A DNA stretch of 64,000 nucleotides from an uncultured Sphingomonadaceae bacterium (lineage in GTDB: Bacteria; Pseudomonadota; Alphaproteobacteria; Sphingomonadales; Sphingomonadaceae), in NCBI GenBank assembly GCA_938050045.1, contig CALLJS010000011.1, forward strand, positions 1 to 64,000. Direction: 5' to 3'. Positions 31,557 to 41,048 of the stretch are shown piece after piece (the first letter of the stretch is position 1; each line of letters begins with the position of its first letter). Position numbers and translations under genes: made by a program. The notes beneath the pieces were generated by a model. That model saw nothing but the letters and a program-made list of their open reading frames with translations, did no database searches and was not told the origin of the DNA.

Positions 31557-32864
31557 TTACCCTATCTCACCGCTGTTTTTAGCTGCCTTAGCGGCCACAT
31601 CGCTTTTATTTAAGCGATAGGCCAACCAAGCAGAAAAGAGACAGGCTGATGAGATTAAGAATAATGTCTCAGTGATGCTAACGCCTATTGCTATCAACCC
31701 CATATAGATAATGGTTCCTAGAACCATGGCACCGCTATTGATGATATTATTGGCGGCGATTGTGCGCGCTGTTTCAACTTTGGGGACGCTGGTTGTTAAA
31801 AAAGCATAAAGGGGTACAACGAACATGCCGCCTGCTACAGCGATACCCAATATATCTAAAATAATAATGACGGCATAAGGTTCATTGATGAAATTCTGCC
31901 AATTCAATAACTCTCCAATTGGGATCGTCCATTGGGTCACTGCCCACCACAGATGGATGACGAATAACCCCATCACGATGACAGAGAACATAGCATATTT
32001 TGCGGAACTGGTGCCTTTGAGTAATTTATTGATAGTGATCGAACCAATAGCAATCCCAATCGAAAATATGGCGGTAAATAATATGGCCACCGATTTGTCG
32101 CCGTTGAGAGCATTTTTAACCATTGGCGGAAAAATAGCACCCAATACAGCCGCAATCGCCCAGAAGAAGCTAATCGCCCAAATGGTATAGGCAATATGAG
32201 AAGTTTTCATAGTTTTTGAGAGTAGCTGCCAGCTACTTCTGAAAATATTATAATCAATCTTAATGTCATCACTGCCCAATTCTGGTGGGGCATTGGGTAT
32301 GAATTGGGCACTCAAACGGCCAATTAATGAACAGACTATAATGCCTATAGCAGCGGCGTTCGAAGGCAATGAACCGCCCAAAATAACACCGGCCAATATT
32401 GCGATATATGTACCCGCCTCTACCAAGCCAGTGCCACCTAATACTTCGTCTTCTCTAAGATGTTGCGGCAATATAGCATATTTTATCGGTCCCAAAAATG
32501 CCGACTGCGTACCCAAAGCGAATAAGGCTATTAACATGACAGGAATTGATTGAATCAAAATCCCCAATGCGCCGACCAGCATGATGATGATTTCAGCATT
32601 TTTAATGATACGAATGATTTTACTTTTATCTTTTTTATCCGCTAATTGCCCAGCGAATGCAGAAAATAAAAAGAAGGGTAGCATTAATAGGCCGCCTGCG
32701 AGACCGTTGAACTGTCCTTCTAACGCTGGATCGCTCATGATTTCAAAAGTGACCAATATCACCATCGCCATTTTGAAAAAATTATCGTTAAAAGCATTAA
32801 GAAATTGGGTAATAAAAAGTGGCAAGAAGCGTTTTTTCAAAAGCAATGATGCAGAAGTCGTCAT
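31557..32864 (-). CDS. MFS transporter, LplT-like
   Basis: 435 residues, about 12 membrane helices. N-terminus ends with FLNAFNDNFFKMAMVILVTF, the conserved entry of lysophospholipid flippase LplT and its fused relatives, and KYAILPQHLREDEVLGGTGLVEAGTYI follows the family pattern. Role in relatives: moves lysophospholipid across the inner membrane for re-acylation. The acyltransferase often fused to it is absent, so it is a stand-alone transporter domain. Confidence 0.85.
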   Translation of the reverse strand: MTTSASLLLKKRFLPLFITQFLNAFNDNFFKMAMVILVTFEIMSDPALEGQFNGLAGGLLMLPFFLFSAFAGQLADKKDKSKIIRIIKNAEIIIMLVGALGILIQSIPVMLIALFALGTQSAFLGPIKYAILPQHLREDEVLGGTGLVEAGTYIAILAGVILGGSLPSNAAAIGIIVCSLIGRLSAQFIPNAPPELGSDDIKIDYNIFRSSWQLLSKTMKTSHIAYTIWAISFFWAIAAVLGAIFPPMVKNALNGDKSVAILFTAIFSIGIAIGSITINKLLKGTSSAKYAMFSVIVMGLFVIHLWWAVTQWTIPIGELLNWQNFINEPYAVIIILDILGIAVAGGMFVVPLYAFLTTSVPKVETARTIAANNIINSGAMVLGTIIYMGLIAIGVSITETLFLISSACLFSAWLAYRLNKSDVAAKAAKNSGEIG

Positions 32865-33065
32865 GCATGTCCTCCCTAGACATTTGAGAGTGTTGACATA
32901 TTTATGGATAAATAATCAAATCTCTTGCTGATATGCTATGACTTTTATAGTTAATAAAAGCAACTCATCAAATAAACTATTGGTTGTCGATGCATTCCGT
33001 CCTATGTAAATAATATAGTGATGATATTTGATGCCTTCATTCAATATCTGATAAAAGGGATAAGA

Positions 33066-33650
33066 ATGTTAAGCCTTGCCAATATTTTGACATTATCGCG
33101 CATATTTGCCGTTCCTATTTTGGTTTTCCTTCTTTGGCCATACTATAGCGGCGGTGTAAATCTGCCGACGCCATTGCATTATGGATTGGCTTGGGTGCTA
33201 TATGCATTGATGGCGATTACCGATTATTTCGATGGATATATCGCGCGCAGCCAAGGCACTGTCTCAAAACTGGGTATATTTTTAGACCCTATTGCTGATA
33301 AAATAATGGTTGCCGCCGTTATATTGATGCTCGTATTTACCCGCGATATAGATGGGGTTCATGTCATTGCCGCTCTGATAATCTTACTGCGCGAAATTAT
33401 CGTGTCGGGATTGCGTGAATTTTTGGCTGGCCTTCAAGTCTCTGTGCCGGTGAGCAAATTGGCAAAATGGAAAACTACCTTTCAGCTATTATCGTTGGGC
33501 GGGGTCATATTATGCGGGGCGGTTGTAAATATTATATGGCTCTATGAATGGCTGCATCTAGCGACTTTCATCACGCTATGGGGAGCTGCTATATTGACAT
33601 TGATTACGGGCTGGGATTATCTGCGCGTTGGCATTAAGCATATGGATTAA
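33066..33650 (+). CDS. pgsA: CDP-diacylglycerol-glycerol-3-phosphate 3-phosphatidyltransferase
   Basis: 194 residues from MLSLANILTLSRIFAVPI, with AAAAGGGATAAG upstream; a longer ATG start at 33018 is unlikely. The CDP-alcohol phosphatidyltransferase motif D-G-x2-A-R-x8-G-x3-D-x3-D is visible as DYFDGYIARSQG and GIFLDPIADK. About five membrane helices. Role: phosphatidylglycerol-phosphate synthesis at the inner membrane. Heads the unit pgsA-moaD-moaE (gap of 8 bases, then overlap). Confidence 0.95.
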   Translation: MLSLANILTLSRIFAVPILVFLLWPYYSGGVNLPTPLHYGLAWVLYALMAITDYFDGYIARSQGTVSKLGIFLDPIADKIMVAAVILMLVFTRDIDGVHVIAALIILLREIIVSGLREFLAGLQVSVPVSKLAKWKTTFQLLSLGGVILCGAVVNIIWLYEWLHLATFITLWGAAILTLITGWDYLRVGIKHMD

Positions 33651-33658
33651 ACGGCGGT

Positions 33659-33910
33659 ATGAAAGTCACATATTTTGCTAAAACGCGCGAGCTTATCGGC
33701 CGCGATTCAGACAGTTTTGATTTGCCCGCCGATATTCGCAGCATCAATGATGTTATTGAATATCTATCTGCTATGGACGAACCTTATAAAAATGCGCTTG
33801 CCAACCCAGAGGCACTGCGTTTTGCATTGGATAATGAGATGGCCAAAGGCGATGCCAGCATCCAAAATATATCAGAGCTTGCTATTTTTCCGCCAGTTAC
33901 CGGTGGATGA
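33659..33910 (+). CDS. moaD: Molybdopterin synthase small subunit
   Basis: 83 residues, ubiquitin-like fold ending in the Gly-Gly tail VTGG, which is thiocarboxylated and delivers sulfur to the molybdopterin precursor. N-terminus KVTYFAKTRELIG is typical. It overlaps moaE by 4 bases (ATGA), so translation is coupled. Confidence 0.95.
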   Translation: MKVTYFAKTRELIGRDSDSFDLPADIRSINDVIEYLSAMDEPYKNALANPEALRFALDNEMAKGDASIQNISELAIFPPVTGG

Positions 33911-34347
33911 TGCGGCATATTGCTGTGCAAATTACCCCCTTTGATGCGGGGCAAGAATTGCGAAAATTCGAAGGAAATAGGCTTGGCGCAGTGGCTAGTT
34001 TCTCTGGGATAGTTCGCTCTGAAAATGATATTATAGCTCTTTCAATCGAACATCATCCAATAATGACCTATATGGCATTAGAAAAACTCTGCACTCTTGC
34101 AGAGCAACGTTATAAACTGTTGGGAGTCACCATCATTCATCGCTATGGAACGCTAAAATTGGGCGAGCCGATAATATTTGTTGCGGCAGCATCTGCGCAT
34201 CGTAAAGAAGCGATGGCCGCAATTATAGCGATTATGGATCGCCTAAAGACGGATGTGCCATTGTGGAAGAAAGAAATATTTGCCGATGGAACATCGCGTT
34301 GGATAGAGCAAAAACAGAGCGACGTTGATCGTTCGTCTGCATGGTAG
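33907..34347 (+). CDS. moaE: Molybdopterin synthase large subunit
   Basis: 146 residues. Family marks: GAVASFSGIVRSEND, IEHHPIMTYMALEKL and the C-terminal KKEIFADGTSRWIE that includes the catalytic lysines. Role: with MoaD, makes molybdopterin from cyclic pyranopterin. Operon with moaD and pgsA. Confidence 0.95.
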   Translation: MMRHIAVQITPFDAGQELRKFEGNRLGAVASFSGIVRSENDIIALSIEHHPIMTYMALEKLCTLAEQRYKLLGVTIIHRYGTLKLGEPIIFVAAASAHRKEAMAAIIAIMDRLKTDVPLWKKEIFADGTSRWIEQKQSDVDRSSAW

Positions 34348-34361
34348 ACTAAGCAATATAT

Positions 34362-35264
34362 CTATTTTTTGAGTTTGCGTAATTCATCAGCCAGCAACAA
34401 AAATTCCTTTTTACGCGGGCTATTGGTGCGCCATACAAGCGCAATTTTTCGGGCGGGGTTTTCGGCATTGAGCTCTCGCGTCACGATGTTGGTATTGTGC
34501 AATATCCCTGCAGTTATAGCCATTTCAGGGACCAATGTTATGCCAAGACCATTATCCACCAATTGCACCAAAGTATGCAGCGATGTGCCGAGCATAGTGG
34601 CGCTTTCGTCCAAATCTGGGCGATTGCAGGCCGATAATATATGATCTTTTAAGCAATGACCATCGACCAGTAGCAATAATTTTTCGGGTTCAATATATTG
34701 CGGGGTAATATCTTTGGGTAAATTTTTTGCATCATCATTGGGTATGGCCACCAATAGATTATCATCAAATAATTCAGAGCATTCGACATCCCCGCACCCA
34801 TAGGGCAAAGCCATTAATACGCAATCGGCCACTCCATGATGCAAAGATGCGCAAGCTTCGCTGCTGGGTTCTTCGCGCAAATAGAGCTTGAGCTCTGGGT
34901 AAGCTATGCGCAATGCAGGTAAAAATTTGGGCAATAAAAAGGGTGCTATGGTCGGGATTACCGACATACGCAATTCCCCTATGAGCGGCTCTCCTGCGCT
35001 GCGGGCTATATCGGTTAATTCCTCTGACTCGCGCAAAATTCTGTGCGCTTTTTCTACCATTTGATTGCCGATAAGAGTAAAGCGCACCACGCGGCGGGTG
35101 CGTTCTACCAAGGATATGCCTAGCAATGTTTCTAACTCTCTTATGCCCGCCGAGAGCGTTGATTGTGTGACAAAACAAGCCTTAGCAGCTTTACCAAAAT
35201 GGCCATATTCATGCAATGCAACCAGATATTGTAATTGCTTCAGAGTTGGCAAATAGCTTATCAT
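34362..35264 (-). CDS. oxyR: Hydrogen-peroxide regulator OxyR (LysR family)
   Basis: 300 residues. N-terminal winged helix-turn-helix LKQLQYLVALHEYGHFGKAA with CFVTQSTLSAGIRELE. In the effector domain Cys204 and Cys213 (DGHCLKDHILSAC) are separated by eight residues, as Cys199 and Cys208 in E. coli OxyR, so the disulfide switch is present. Divergent from cysE across a 219-base gap that is AT-rich and holds likely operator sites. Inference: controls its own promoter and perhaps cysE. Confidence 0.9.
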   Translation of the reverse strand: MISYLPTLKQLQYLVALHEYGHFGKAAKACFVTQSTLSAGIRELETLLGISLVERTRRVVRFTLIGNQMVEKAHRILRESEELTDIARSAGEPLIGELRMSVIPTIAPFLLPKFLPALRIAYPELKLYLREEPSSEACASLHHGVADCVLMALPYGCGDVECSELFDDNLLVAIPNDDAKNLPKDITPQYIEPEKLLLLVDGHCLKDHILSACNRPDLDESATMLGTSLHTLVQLVDNGLGITLVPEMAITAGILHNTNIVTRELNAENPARKIALVWRTNSPRKKEFLLLADELRKLKK

Positions 35265-35483
35265 ATTGGTCTCACATTGATTAATATAAATTGTTATTAA
35301 CTCTATAATAATCGTTATAATCGATTTTTCTAGCGATATTATCGTTTATTTTGGGAAAACCCTTGGAATTTTGCGAAACTATGCTTAGTTTTAATGTGTA
35401 AGATGTTATAGTAGTGCTATTTATAGACCATCTAACAAGTTCATTAATCATTTTCTGTTGATTTTTGACGATAAGGAAGCCCG

Positions 35484-36221
35484 ATGTTTGATCGATTGAT
35501 AGAGTATTTGGAGTCCATCAAAAGCCGCGACCCTGCGCCGCGTTCGCGCATAGAAATCTTGCTCTATCCAGGGGTGTGGGCCGTTGGTTTGCATAAAATA
35601 GCGCATTGGTTATTCAATGGGAATATGTTTTTTCTTGCACGTTTTGTGAATCATTTTTCGCGAATGCTCACAGCGATAGATATTCACCCAGGGGCGAAAA
35701 TAGGGCGTAATTTATTCATCGACCATGGTTTTACTGTCATTGGGGAAACGGCGGTAATTGGCAATAATGTGACTATCTATCAATGCGTAACATTGGGCGG
35801 GACGAATCCGACCAATGGCGAGGGTGGGAAAAGACACCCAACATTATTGGATCATGCTATCATTGGTTCAGGGGCGCAAATATTGGGACCTATTACAGTG
35901 GGCGAGCGTGCAAGAATTGGTGCTAGCGCAGTTGTTACCAACGATGTTCCCGAAGGAGCAACGATGGTCGGTGTCAAAGCCAAATCAACCTTGATAGCAG
36001 CAGAAACCTATAGCCAAGAATTTATGCCCTATGGCACACCTTGCACCGAAATGAACAATCCGCCAGAAAAAACATTGGCTTGTTTGCAGGATGAAATGAA
36101 AAAATTGCAAAAACAGATGCTAATATTTGAAAAGCAAACCAAAGCCGATGCGGGCGATAGGGGTAAGAAGAGGCTGGTGAACAGAAATAAACCAGCCAAA
36201 AAACAGAGCAAATCAAAATAA
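35484..36221 (+). CDS. cysE: Serine O-acetyltransferase
   Basis: 245 residues, the short EpsC/CysE form with left-handed beta-helix repeats GARIGASAVVTNDVPEG and substrate loop GGTNPTNGEGGKRHP. The C-terminal ~50 residues are a basic, lysine-rich coiled tail absent from short enzymes. Role: serine + acetyl-CoA to O-acetylserine, first step of cysteine synthesis. Divergent from oxyR; the DUF2794 gene follows directly. Confidence 0.95.
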   Translation: MFDRLIEYLESIKSRDPAPRSRIEILLYPGVWAVGLHKIAHWLFNGNMFFLARFVNHFSRMLTAIDIHPGAKIGRNLFIDHGFTVIGETAVIGNNVTIYQCVTLGGTNPTNGEGGKRHPTLLDHAIIGSGAQILGPITVGERARIGASAVVTNDVPEGATMVGVKAKSTLIAAETYSQEFMPYGTPCTEMNNPPEKTLACLQDEMKKLQKQMLIFEKQTKADAGDRGKKRLVNRNKPAKKQSKSK

Positions 36222-36572
36222 ATGGGCACGGTTTCGCATTTCCAAACCTCTATCTCAATAAATAAAAATGCTCAAATTGGGTTTGAACGAGCTGAGTTAA
36301 ATCAAATATTAGACCTTTATGGCCGTATGGTGGCGGCGGGTAATTGGCGCGATTATGCTATGGACTTTACAAAGGATGCCGCCTGTTTTCAGGCCTATAG
36401 ACGCGCAGCCGAACGCGCCGAATATCGTATTGAAAAACGCCCATCGCTCCGTAATAAACAGGGGCAATGGTGCCTCTATGGCGAGCAAGGGATGGTCTTG
36501 AAACGCGGCCATGAACTAGGCCCCGTGCTAGCCCCATTAGAGCGCAAGCTGATGAAAATCGTCAGCAATTAA
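36222..36572 (+). CDS. DUF2794 protein
   Basis: 116 residues, a conserved alphaproteobacterial protein of unknown function. Recognisable blocks: DLYGRMVAAGNWRDYAMDF, YRRAAERAEYRIEKRPSL and QWCLYGEQGMVLKRG. It begins immediately after the cysE stop, so it is co-transcribed with cysE. Confidence 0.88.
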   Translation: MGTVSHFQTSISINKNAQIGFERAELNQILDLYGRMVAAGNWRDYAMDFTKDAACFQAYRRAAERAEYRIEKRPSLRNKQGQWCLYGEQGMVLKRGHELGPVLAPLERKLMKIVSN

Positions 36573-36594
36573 ACGCGATTAAAAGCTAATTTCA

Positions 36595-37635
36595 TTATGT
36601 TGCGGGGACATTATCTTTTACAATATTGGGCATAATGCTCACCAATTTTTTGCGCAGCGGCGTCCAAAATGCAGAGAGGCTGAGCAAAGCCGAGCCGATT
36701 ACAAAGGCCGTGAGCGCGACATTTAATTCTATCGCTCCAAATTGGTTGAACAAAATGGTCATCGCTATCAATACATAGGCCAAGGCCGATACCAACATGG
36801 CCCGCCGATCGATTATGATAGCGATGATAGCCATAATGATATAGGTACCAAAAACACCAAAGGCTTGCAGAGCTGTGATTTCATCACCGCCCGTTGCACC
36901 GATAAAGTAAAAAAGCGGATGAGCGATCATTGGGGCTGCCAAAAGATGAAGCCAAAATGCAACATCGCTGCGCCGCGTTTCGCGCAATTTATCCGATATA
37001 TCCCACCGCATGGCAAAGGCAAATATGCAAAGCCCGCCCATCAAGACCAATGATAGTATGATATATTCGTTCTTACTAAGGCCAATGAGTGATAATATAG
37101 AAAAAATAATTACACCAGCAATAGCCGCTGCACCGGCTGCTATAGTAATAGGGACTTTGAAACGTTTCCAATGTAGAAATGACATCAATGCCGTTATAGC
37201 AGACGCTATAGCAAAACTTGTTTCTTGCATATATTGCGTGTCGTCATCTCCGAAAATCGTAACATCATTAACAGGGTATAATGATAATGCGCTTGAGAAA
37301 ATCCCACCAACAAAGGCAATCAATAATATAATAGATGGGAGAGCCATGCGCCGTTTAAGAGTGAAAAATTCGGCCAAGCCCCATGCCGTTATAGCGATGA
37401 ATACACCCTCAAGAGCATCGTCAATCGCCCCGCCAATACCGACCGCTGCAACCAACATGATTATGGCGGCTATCGCCACGAAAATATCGTTAAAACCAGT
37501 AATAAGACGGAAATTTTCTTCGTCTTGAACGGGTGCGCTTCGTAACTCAGACACATGTTTATCTAGGGCGGTTATTGTGTCTGCTTTTACAACACCAGCA
37601 TCAATAGCCGATTGGATTTCAGATTGGCTATACAA
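36595..37635 (-). CDS. Integral membrane protein of unknown function
   Basis: 346 residues. A short soluble N-terminus (about 45 residues, SAIDAGVVKADTITALDKHV) is followed by roughly ten membrane helices. The start resembles DUF2157-type membrane proteins, but I cannot be sure of the family. No catalytic motif is visible. Stands alone on the minus strand, convergent with the cysE unit. Confidence 0.65.
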   Translation of the reverse strand: MYSQSEIQSAIDAGVVKADTITALDKHVSELRSAPVQDEENFRLITGFNDIFVAIAAIIMLVAAVGIGGAIDDALEGVFIAITAWGLAEFFTLKRRMALPSIILLIAFVGGIFSSALSLYPVNDVTIFGDDDTQYMQETSFAIASAITALMSFLHWKRFKVPITIAAGAAAIAGVIIFSILSLIGLSKNEYIILSLVLMGGLCIFAFAMRWDISDKLRETRRSDVAFWLHLLAAPMIAHPLFYFIGATGGDEITALQAFGVFGTYIIMAIIAIIIDRRAMLVSALAYVLIAMTILFNQFGAIELNVALTAFVIGSALLSLSAFWTPLRKKLVSIMPNIVKDNVPAT

Positions 37636-37720
37636 AAAACTCTCCCTTAATATTTAAGGAAGAATCTATATTTTCTCTTAAAATTGTCAATCACAACCTT
37701 TTCCATGTGGTATCATGCGA

Positions 37721-38623
37721 TTATGAAATTTTTTGCAAGGCTTTCATAATAGCTGCGCTTTGTTCGCTGCCCGATTGCGGTACTGTTTCGCCCGTACGAT
37801 CGATAATTTGCTCATAGACTTCGGCAAATCCTTCTACGGTGCGTTTGTCTTCGGGTAGAGCAACGCCTGGCGTCATGGTGACATAGCTTGCTTGATAAAC
37901 GCCCGCACCAGCACCGATAATCATATTGGTTGGGGCTTGATCGCTCACAAGATAAAGCGCGGCTGGAACAACATTTTTTGGGGTGAATTGTTTGAACAAT
38001 TCTTCGGGGAATAAATCTTCTGTCATGCGCGTTCCCGCAACGGGGGCGAGCGAATTGACATGGATATTATATTTCGCCCCTTCTAGATAGAGCGTCTTGG
38101 TTAGGCCCGCGAGGCCGAGCTTTGCCGCACCATAATTGGCTTGGCCAAAATTACCATAAAGACCTGTGGATGATGCGGTCATCAATATGCGGCCATAGGC
38201 TTGCTCGCGCATGGTTTCCCATACCGCTTTGGAGCAATTAGCCGATCCGATAAGATGCACTTGCACCACAAGGTCAAAATCAGCGGCTGTCATTTTGGCA
38301 AAGCTTTTATCGCGTAATATGCCTGCATTGTTAATGAGGATATGCACGCCGCCATAGGCTTCGTTGGTTTTGGCGACCATTTCTTGCATTTGTTCAAATT
38401 CGGTGACGCTGCCGCCATTGGCCATTGCTTCACCACCAGCAGATTTAATTTCTTCGACCACTTGCGCTGCAGCATCGGATGACCCAGTACCATCGCGCGC
38501 ACCGCCCAGATCGTTGACGACAACTTTAGCCCCTCTTTGGCCCAATTCCAGAGCATATTCGCGGCCTAATCCGCCGCCAGCACCAGTAACAATGGCAACC
38601 TTATCTTTATAATCAATACTCAT
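37721..38623 (-). CDS. SDR oxidoreductase, HSD17B4-like 3-hydroxyacyl-CoA dehydrogenase
   Basis: 300 residues from MSIDYKDKVAIVTGAGGG, with AAGGAG 8 bases upstream; an upstream ATG at 38668 is less likely. NAD(P) site GAGGGLGREYALELG, catalytic Ser/Tyr/Lys in TASSTGLYGNFGQANYGAAK. C-terminal extension beyond the core has YASYVTMTPG-like QASYVTMTPGVALPEDKRTV as in peroxisomal multifunctional enzyme type 2 relatives. Likely acts on hydroxyacyl-CoA; exact substrate unknown. Confidence 0.85.
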   Translation of the reverse strand: MSIDYKDKVAIVTGAGGGLGREYALELGQRGAKVVVNDLGGARDGTGSSDAAAQVVEEIKSAGGEAMANGGSVTEFEQMQEMVAKTNEAYGGVHILINNAGILRDKSFAKMTAADFDLVVQVHLIGSANCSKAVWETMREQAYGRILMTASSTGLYGNFGQANYGAAKLGLAGLTKTLYLEGAKYNIHVNSLAPVAGTRMTEDLFPEELFKQFTPKNVVPAALYLVSDQAPTNMIIGAGAGVYQASYVTMTPGVALPEDKRTVEGFAEVYEQIIDRTGETVPQSGSEQSAAIMKALQKIS

Positions 38624-38778
38624 GTCAGAATCTCCTTGGGCGATTATTTTATGCTTATCTTCTGCCATGTTCCTATCATTGACGCAAGCGTAAAGCGTGG
38701 ATGAATTACATCAGAAAATAGGATGGTTCTGCGTTGAAAAATCGATGAATATTGATGCAAATTGTTGAATTTTTCTCA

Positions 38779-38796
38779 TTGTCATAAAAACGAAAT
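38779..38796 (+). promoter_or_regulatory. Possible Pho box before porin gene
   Basis: TTGTCAT-AAAA-ACGAAAT, the first half matching the PhoB half site CTGTCAT at 6 of 7 positions, the second poorly (3 of 7). A -10-like TAATTAT lies about 10 bases after it. It suits a PhoB-regulated porin, but the match is weak. Confidence 0.4.
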
Positions 38797-38867
38797 ATAT
38801 GCGTAATTATTGAGTCATATAAATTGTCTTTAGAGGTATTACCACAGATAATCATGGGGAATCGACA

Positions 38868-40268
38868 ATGAGATTTACAGCAAAATTATTAGCCGCATCA
38901 GCACTCGCAACCTTTTCTATTCCAGCGCATGCACAAGCGAGCGATATTGATGCTTTAAAAGCTGAAATTGCTGAATTAAAAGCTGCTTTGGATATATTAA
39001 GTTCAAAGGTTGAAGCGCAGTCGCAGCAAAATACGCAAACGCAAAATGAAGTTGAAGCTGTGAAAACGACGGCTATTGAAGCCAAAACAACGGCCGATAA
39101 TGCTCAGGCAGTAGCATCACAAACCTCAGATGCTCCATTTGATATAAAATGGAAGGGGGCTCCTGAAATCACGGGTAAAGGGGGTTGGAGCTTTAAGCCG
39201 CGTGGCCGCGTTCAAGTGGATGTTGCAACCGTCGATGCACCAAATGGTGTCAATAATAGTGGCCTTGGTTTCTCGAATGAATTACGCCGCGTTCGTCTTG
39301 GTGCACAAGGCAAAATCCCTGGCGGATTTGGCTATAAAATTTACGGTGATATAGCCAGCGGTGGTTTCACGCTTAATGATGCTTATTTTGATTATAAAAA
39401 TAATGGTTTTAGCGTCACCATCGGGCATTTTAATGCTTATCAAGGCATAGAAGAATTAACCAGCAGCAATGACACCAGCTTTATTGAGCGCGCTGCTTTT
39501 ACCGATGCCTTTAACTTTGAACGGCGCGTTGGTATTGGTCTGGCCTATAATAAAGGCGATATATTGCTGCAAGGCGGGGTGTTTACCGATAATAATGAAG
39601 ATCTAAACGATGATGGTAATAATGCTATTGGTTTGGATGGACGTATTGTGTTCGCGCCTAAGCTGGGGGATACGCAGCTTCACTTTGGTGCATCGGCGCA
39701 CTGGCGTGATTTGGGCGATGCCATCAGCGCATCGCGCTTTCGCCAGCGTCCCTTAGTACATCCTACCGATGTCCGTTTCATCGATACTGGCAGCATCAGC
39801 AATGCTGAAGAAGAAACTAATTTTGGTTTAGAAGCGGCGGTTGTTTCTGGTCGCTTCCATGCCCAGGCCGAGACGCATTGGTTTACTGTCAGTCGTGCTG
39901 GATTTGAAAACCCAACTTTCTTTGGCGGTGCTGTTGAAGCTGGTATCTATCTTACCGATGATAGGCGCCAATATAAAGGTGGTTATTTCAAAGGCATTAA
40001 AGTCAAAAACCCCGTTGGCCAAGGCGGCTGGGGCGCATTGCAATTCAATGTGCGTTATGATCGCTTGGATTTGAATGATGCGGCTATTATTGGCGGCACA
40101 CAAGATAGCTATCAAGCCTCTTTAATCTGGAATCCTGTTAATAATGTGCGTTTCTTGCTCAATTATGGTCTTCTTGATTATAGCGATGTTGTTCCAGCAC
40201 TGGCCGATGGCACCGATACGGATTATTCAGTCAATGTTTTGGGCGCGCGCGCGCAGATTAATTTCTGA
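38868..40268 (+). CDS. Phosphate/polyphosphate-selective porin (OprO/OprP family)
   Basis: 466 residues. Signal peptide ending AHA, then a coiled coil (about 25-75: DALKAEIAELKAALDIL) as in OprP. The barrel starts WKGAPEITGKGGWSFKPRGR and has RRVRLGAQGKIPGGFGYKIY; the last strand ends in Phe. Role: outer-membrane uptake of phosphate. It faces the Pho operon across a shared terminator and has a possible Pho box upstream, consistent with phosphate control. Confidence 0.92.
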   Translation: MRFTAKLLAASALATFSIPAHAQASDIDALKAEIAELKAALDILSSKVEAQSQQNTQTQNEVEAVKTTAIEAKTTADNAQAVASQTSDAPFDIKWKGAPEITGKGGWSFKPRGRVQVDVATVDAPNGVNNSGLGFSNELRRVRLGAQGKIPGGFGYKIYGDIASGGFTLNDAYFDYKNNGFSVTIGHFNAYQGIEELTSSNDTSFIERAAFTDAFNFERRVGIGLAYNKGDILLQGGVFTDNNEDLNDDGNNAIGLDGRIVFAPKLGDTQLHFGASAHWRDLGDAISASRFRQRPLVHPTDVRFIDTGSISNAEEETNFGLEAAVVSGRFHAQAETHWFTVSRAGFENPTFFGGAVEAGIYLTDDRRQYKGGYFKGIKVKNPVGQGGWGALQFNVRYDRLDLNDAAIIGGTQDSYQASLIWNPVNNVRFLLNYGLLDYSDVVPALADGTDTDYSVNVLGARAQINF

Positions 40269-40290
40269 TATTATCCCACCAAAATGAAGA

Positions 40291-40322
40291 GAAAAGGGGC
40301 TGATATTTTCAGTCCCTTTTTG
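40291..40322. terminator. Bidirectional rho-independent terminator
   Basis: AAAAGGGGCTGA-TATT-TTCAGTCCCTTTTT forms a stem of about 11 pairs with one G-T pair, with T-runs on both sides. It lies between the convergent ends of the porin gene and phoB and can serve both. Confidence 0.8.
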
Positions 40323-40345
40323 CGTTATCAAAAATGAAAAAGCTA

Positions 40346-41041
40346 TTAAACAGCATTTTGATCGAGCGAATATCCTGCGCTGCGTACGGTGCGGATAATG
40401 TCAGCACCGCCATCGATATTAAGGGCTTTGCGCAAACGGCGGATATGCACATCGACGGTGCGGATTTCTATGTCGCTATCATACCCCCAGACAGAGTCCA
40501 ATAATCTCTCGCGCGAGAAAACTTGGCTGGGATATTCCAAGAAATATTTGAGCAATTTATACTCGGTCGGACCAAGCGTTATGCTTTTACCAGCGCGTTT
40601 CACCTTATGGGCGATAATATCCATTTCGACATCGGCAAAGTTTAGATTCTCACCAGCAAGAGCAGGGCGCATACGCCGCAGCACAGCATGGACACGGGCC
40701 AATAATTCGCGCGGGCTAAAGGGTTTGGTGAGATAATCATCGGCACCAATTTCCAAACCTCTGATTTTATCATCTTCTTCGCTGCGCGCCGATAACATTA
40801 TGATCGGAATATGTTTGGTTTCATTGCTGCGGCGCAGTTGACGGCAAACTTCTATGCCCGATAAATTTTCAATCATCCAATCGAGTATAATGATGTCTGG
40901 TAATGTTTCTTTCGCCAATAATATGGCTTCTTCGCCATCGCTCGTATTTGTGACGCTATAATCTTCACGCTCAAAATTATAGCGAATGAGTTCGACGAGA
41001 GGCGCGTCATCTTCAACCAATAATAATTTTGTTTTCGCCAT
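40346..41041 (-). CDS. phoB: Phosphate regulon response regulator
   Basis: 231 residues from MAKTKLLLVEDDAP; an upstream ATG at 41071 lies inside the end of phoU. Receiver domain with phospho-acceptor Asp54 (IILDWMIENL) and acidic pocket VEDD; C-terminal OmpR/PhoB winged helix with GPTEYKLLKYFLEYPSQVFS and RTVDVHIRRLRKAL. Role: activates Pho genes when phosphorylated by PhoR. Last gene of the operon, 7 bases after phoU. Confidence 0.97.
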   Translation of the reverse strand: MAKTKLLLVEDDAPLVELIRYNFEREDYSVTNTSDGEEAILLAKETLPDIIILDWMIENLSGIEVCRQLRRSNETKHIPIIMLSARSEEDDKIRGLEIGADDYLTKPFSPRELLARVHAVLRRMRPALAGENLNFADVEMDIIAHKVKRAGKSITLGPTEYKLLKYFLEYPSQVFSRERLLDSVWGYDSDIEIRTVDVHIRRLRKALNIDGGADIIRTVRSAGYSLDQNAV

Positions 41042-41048
41042 GATATGT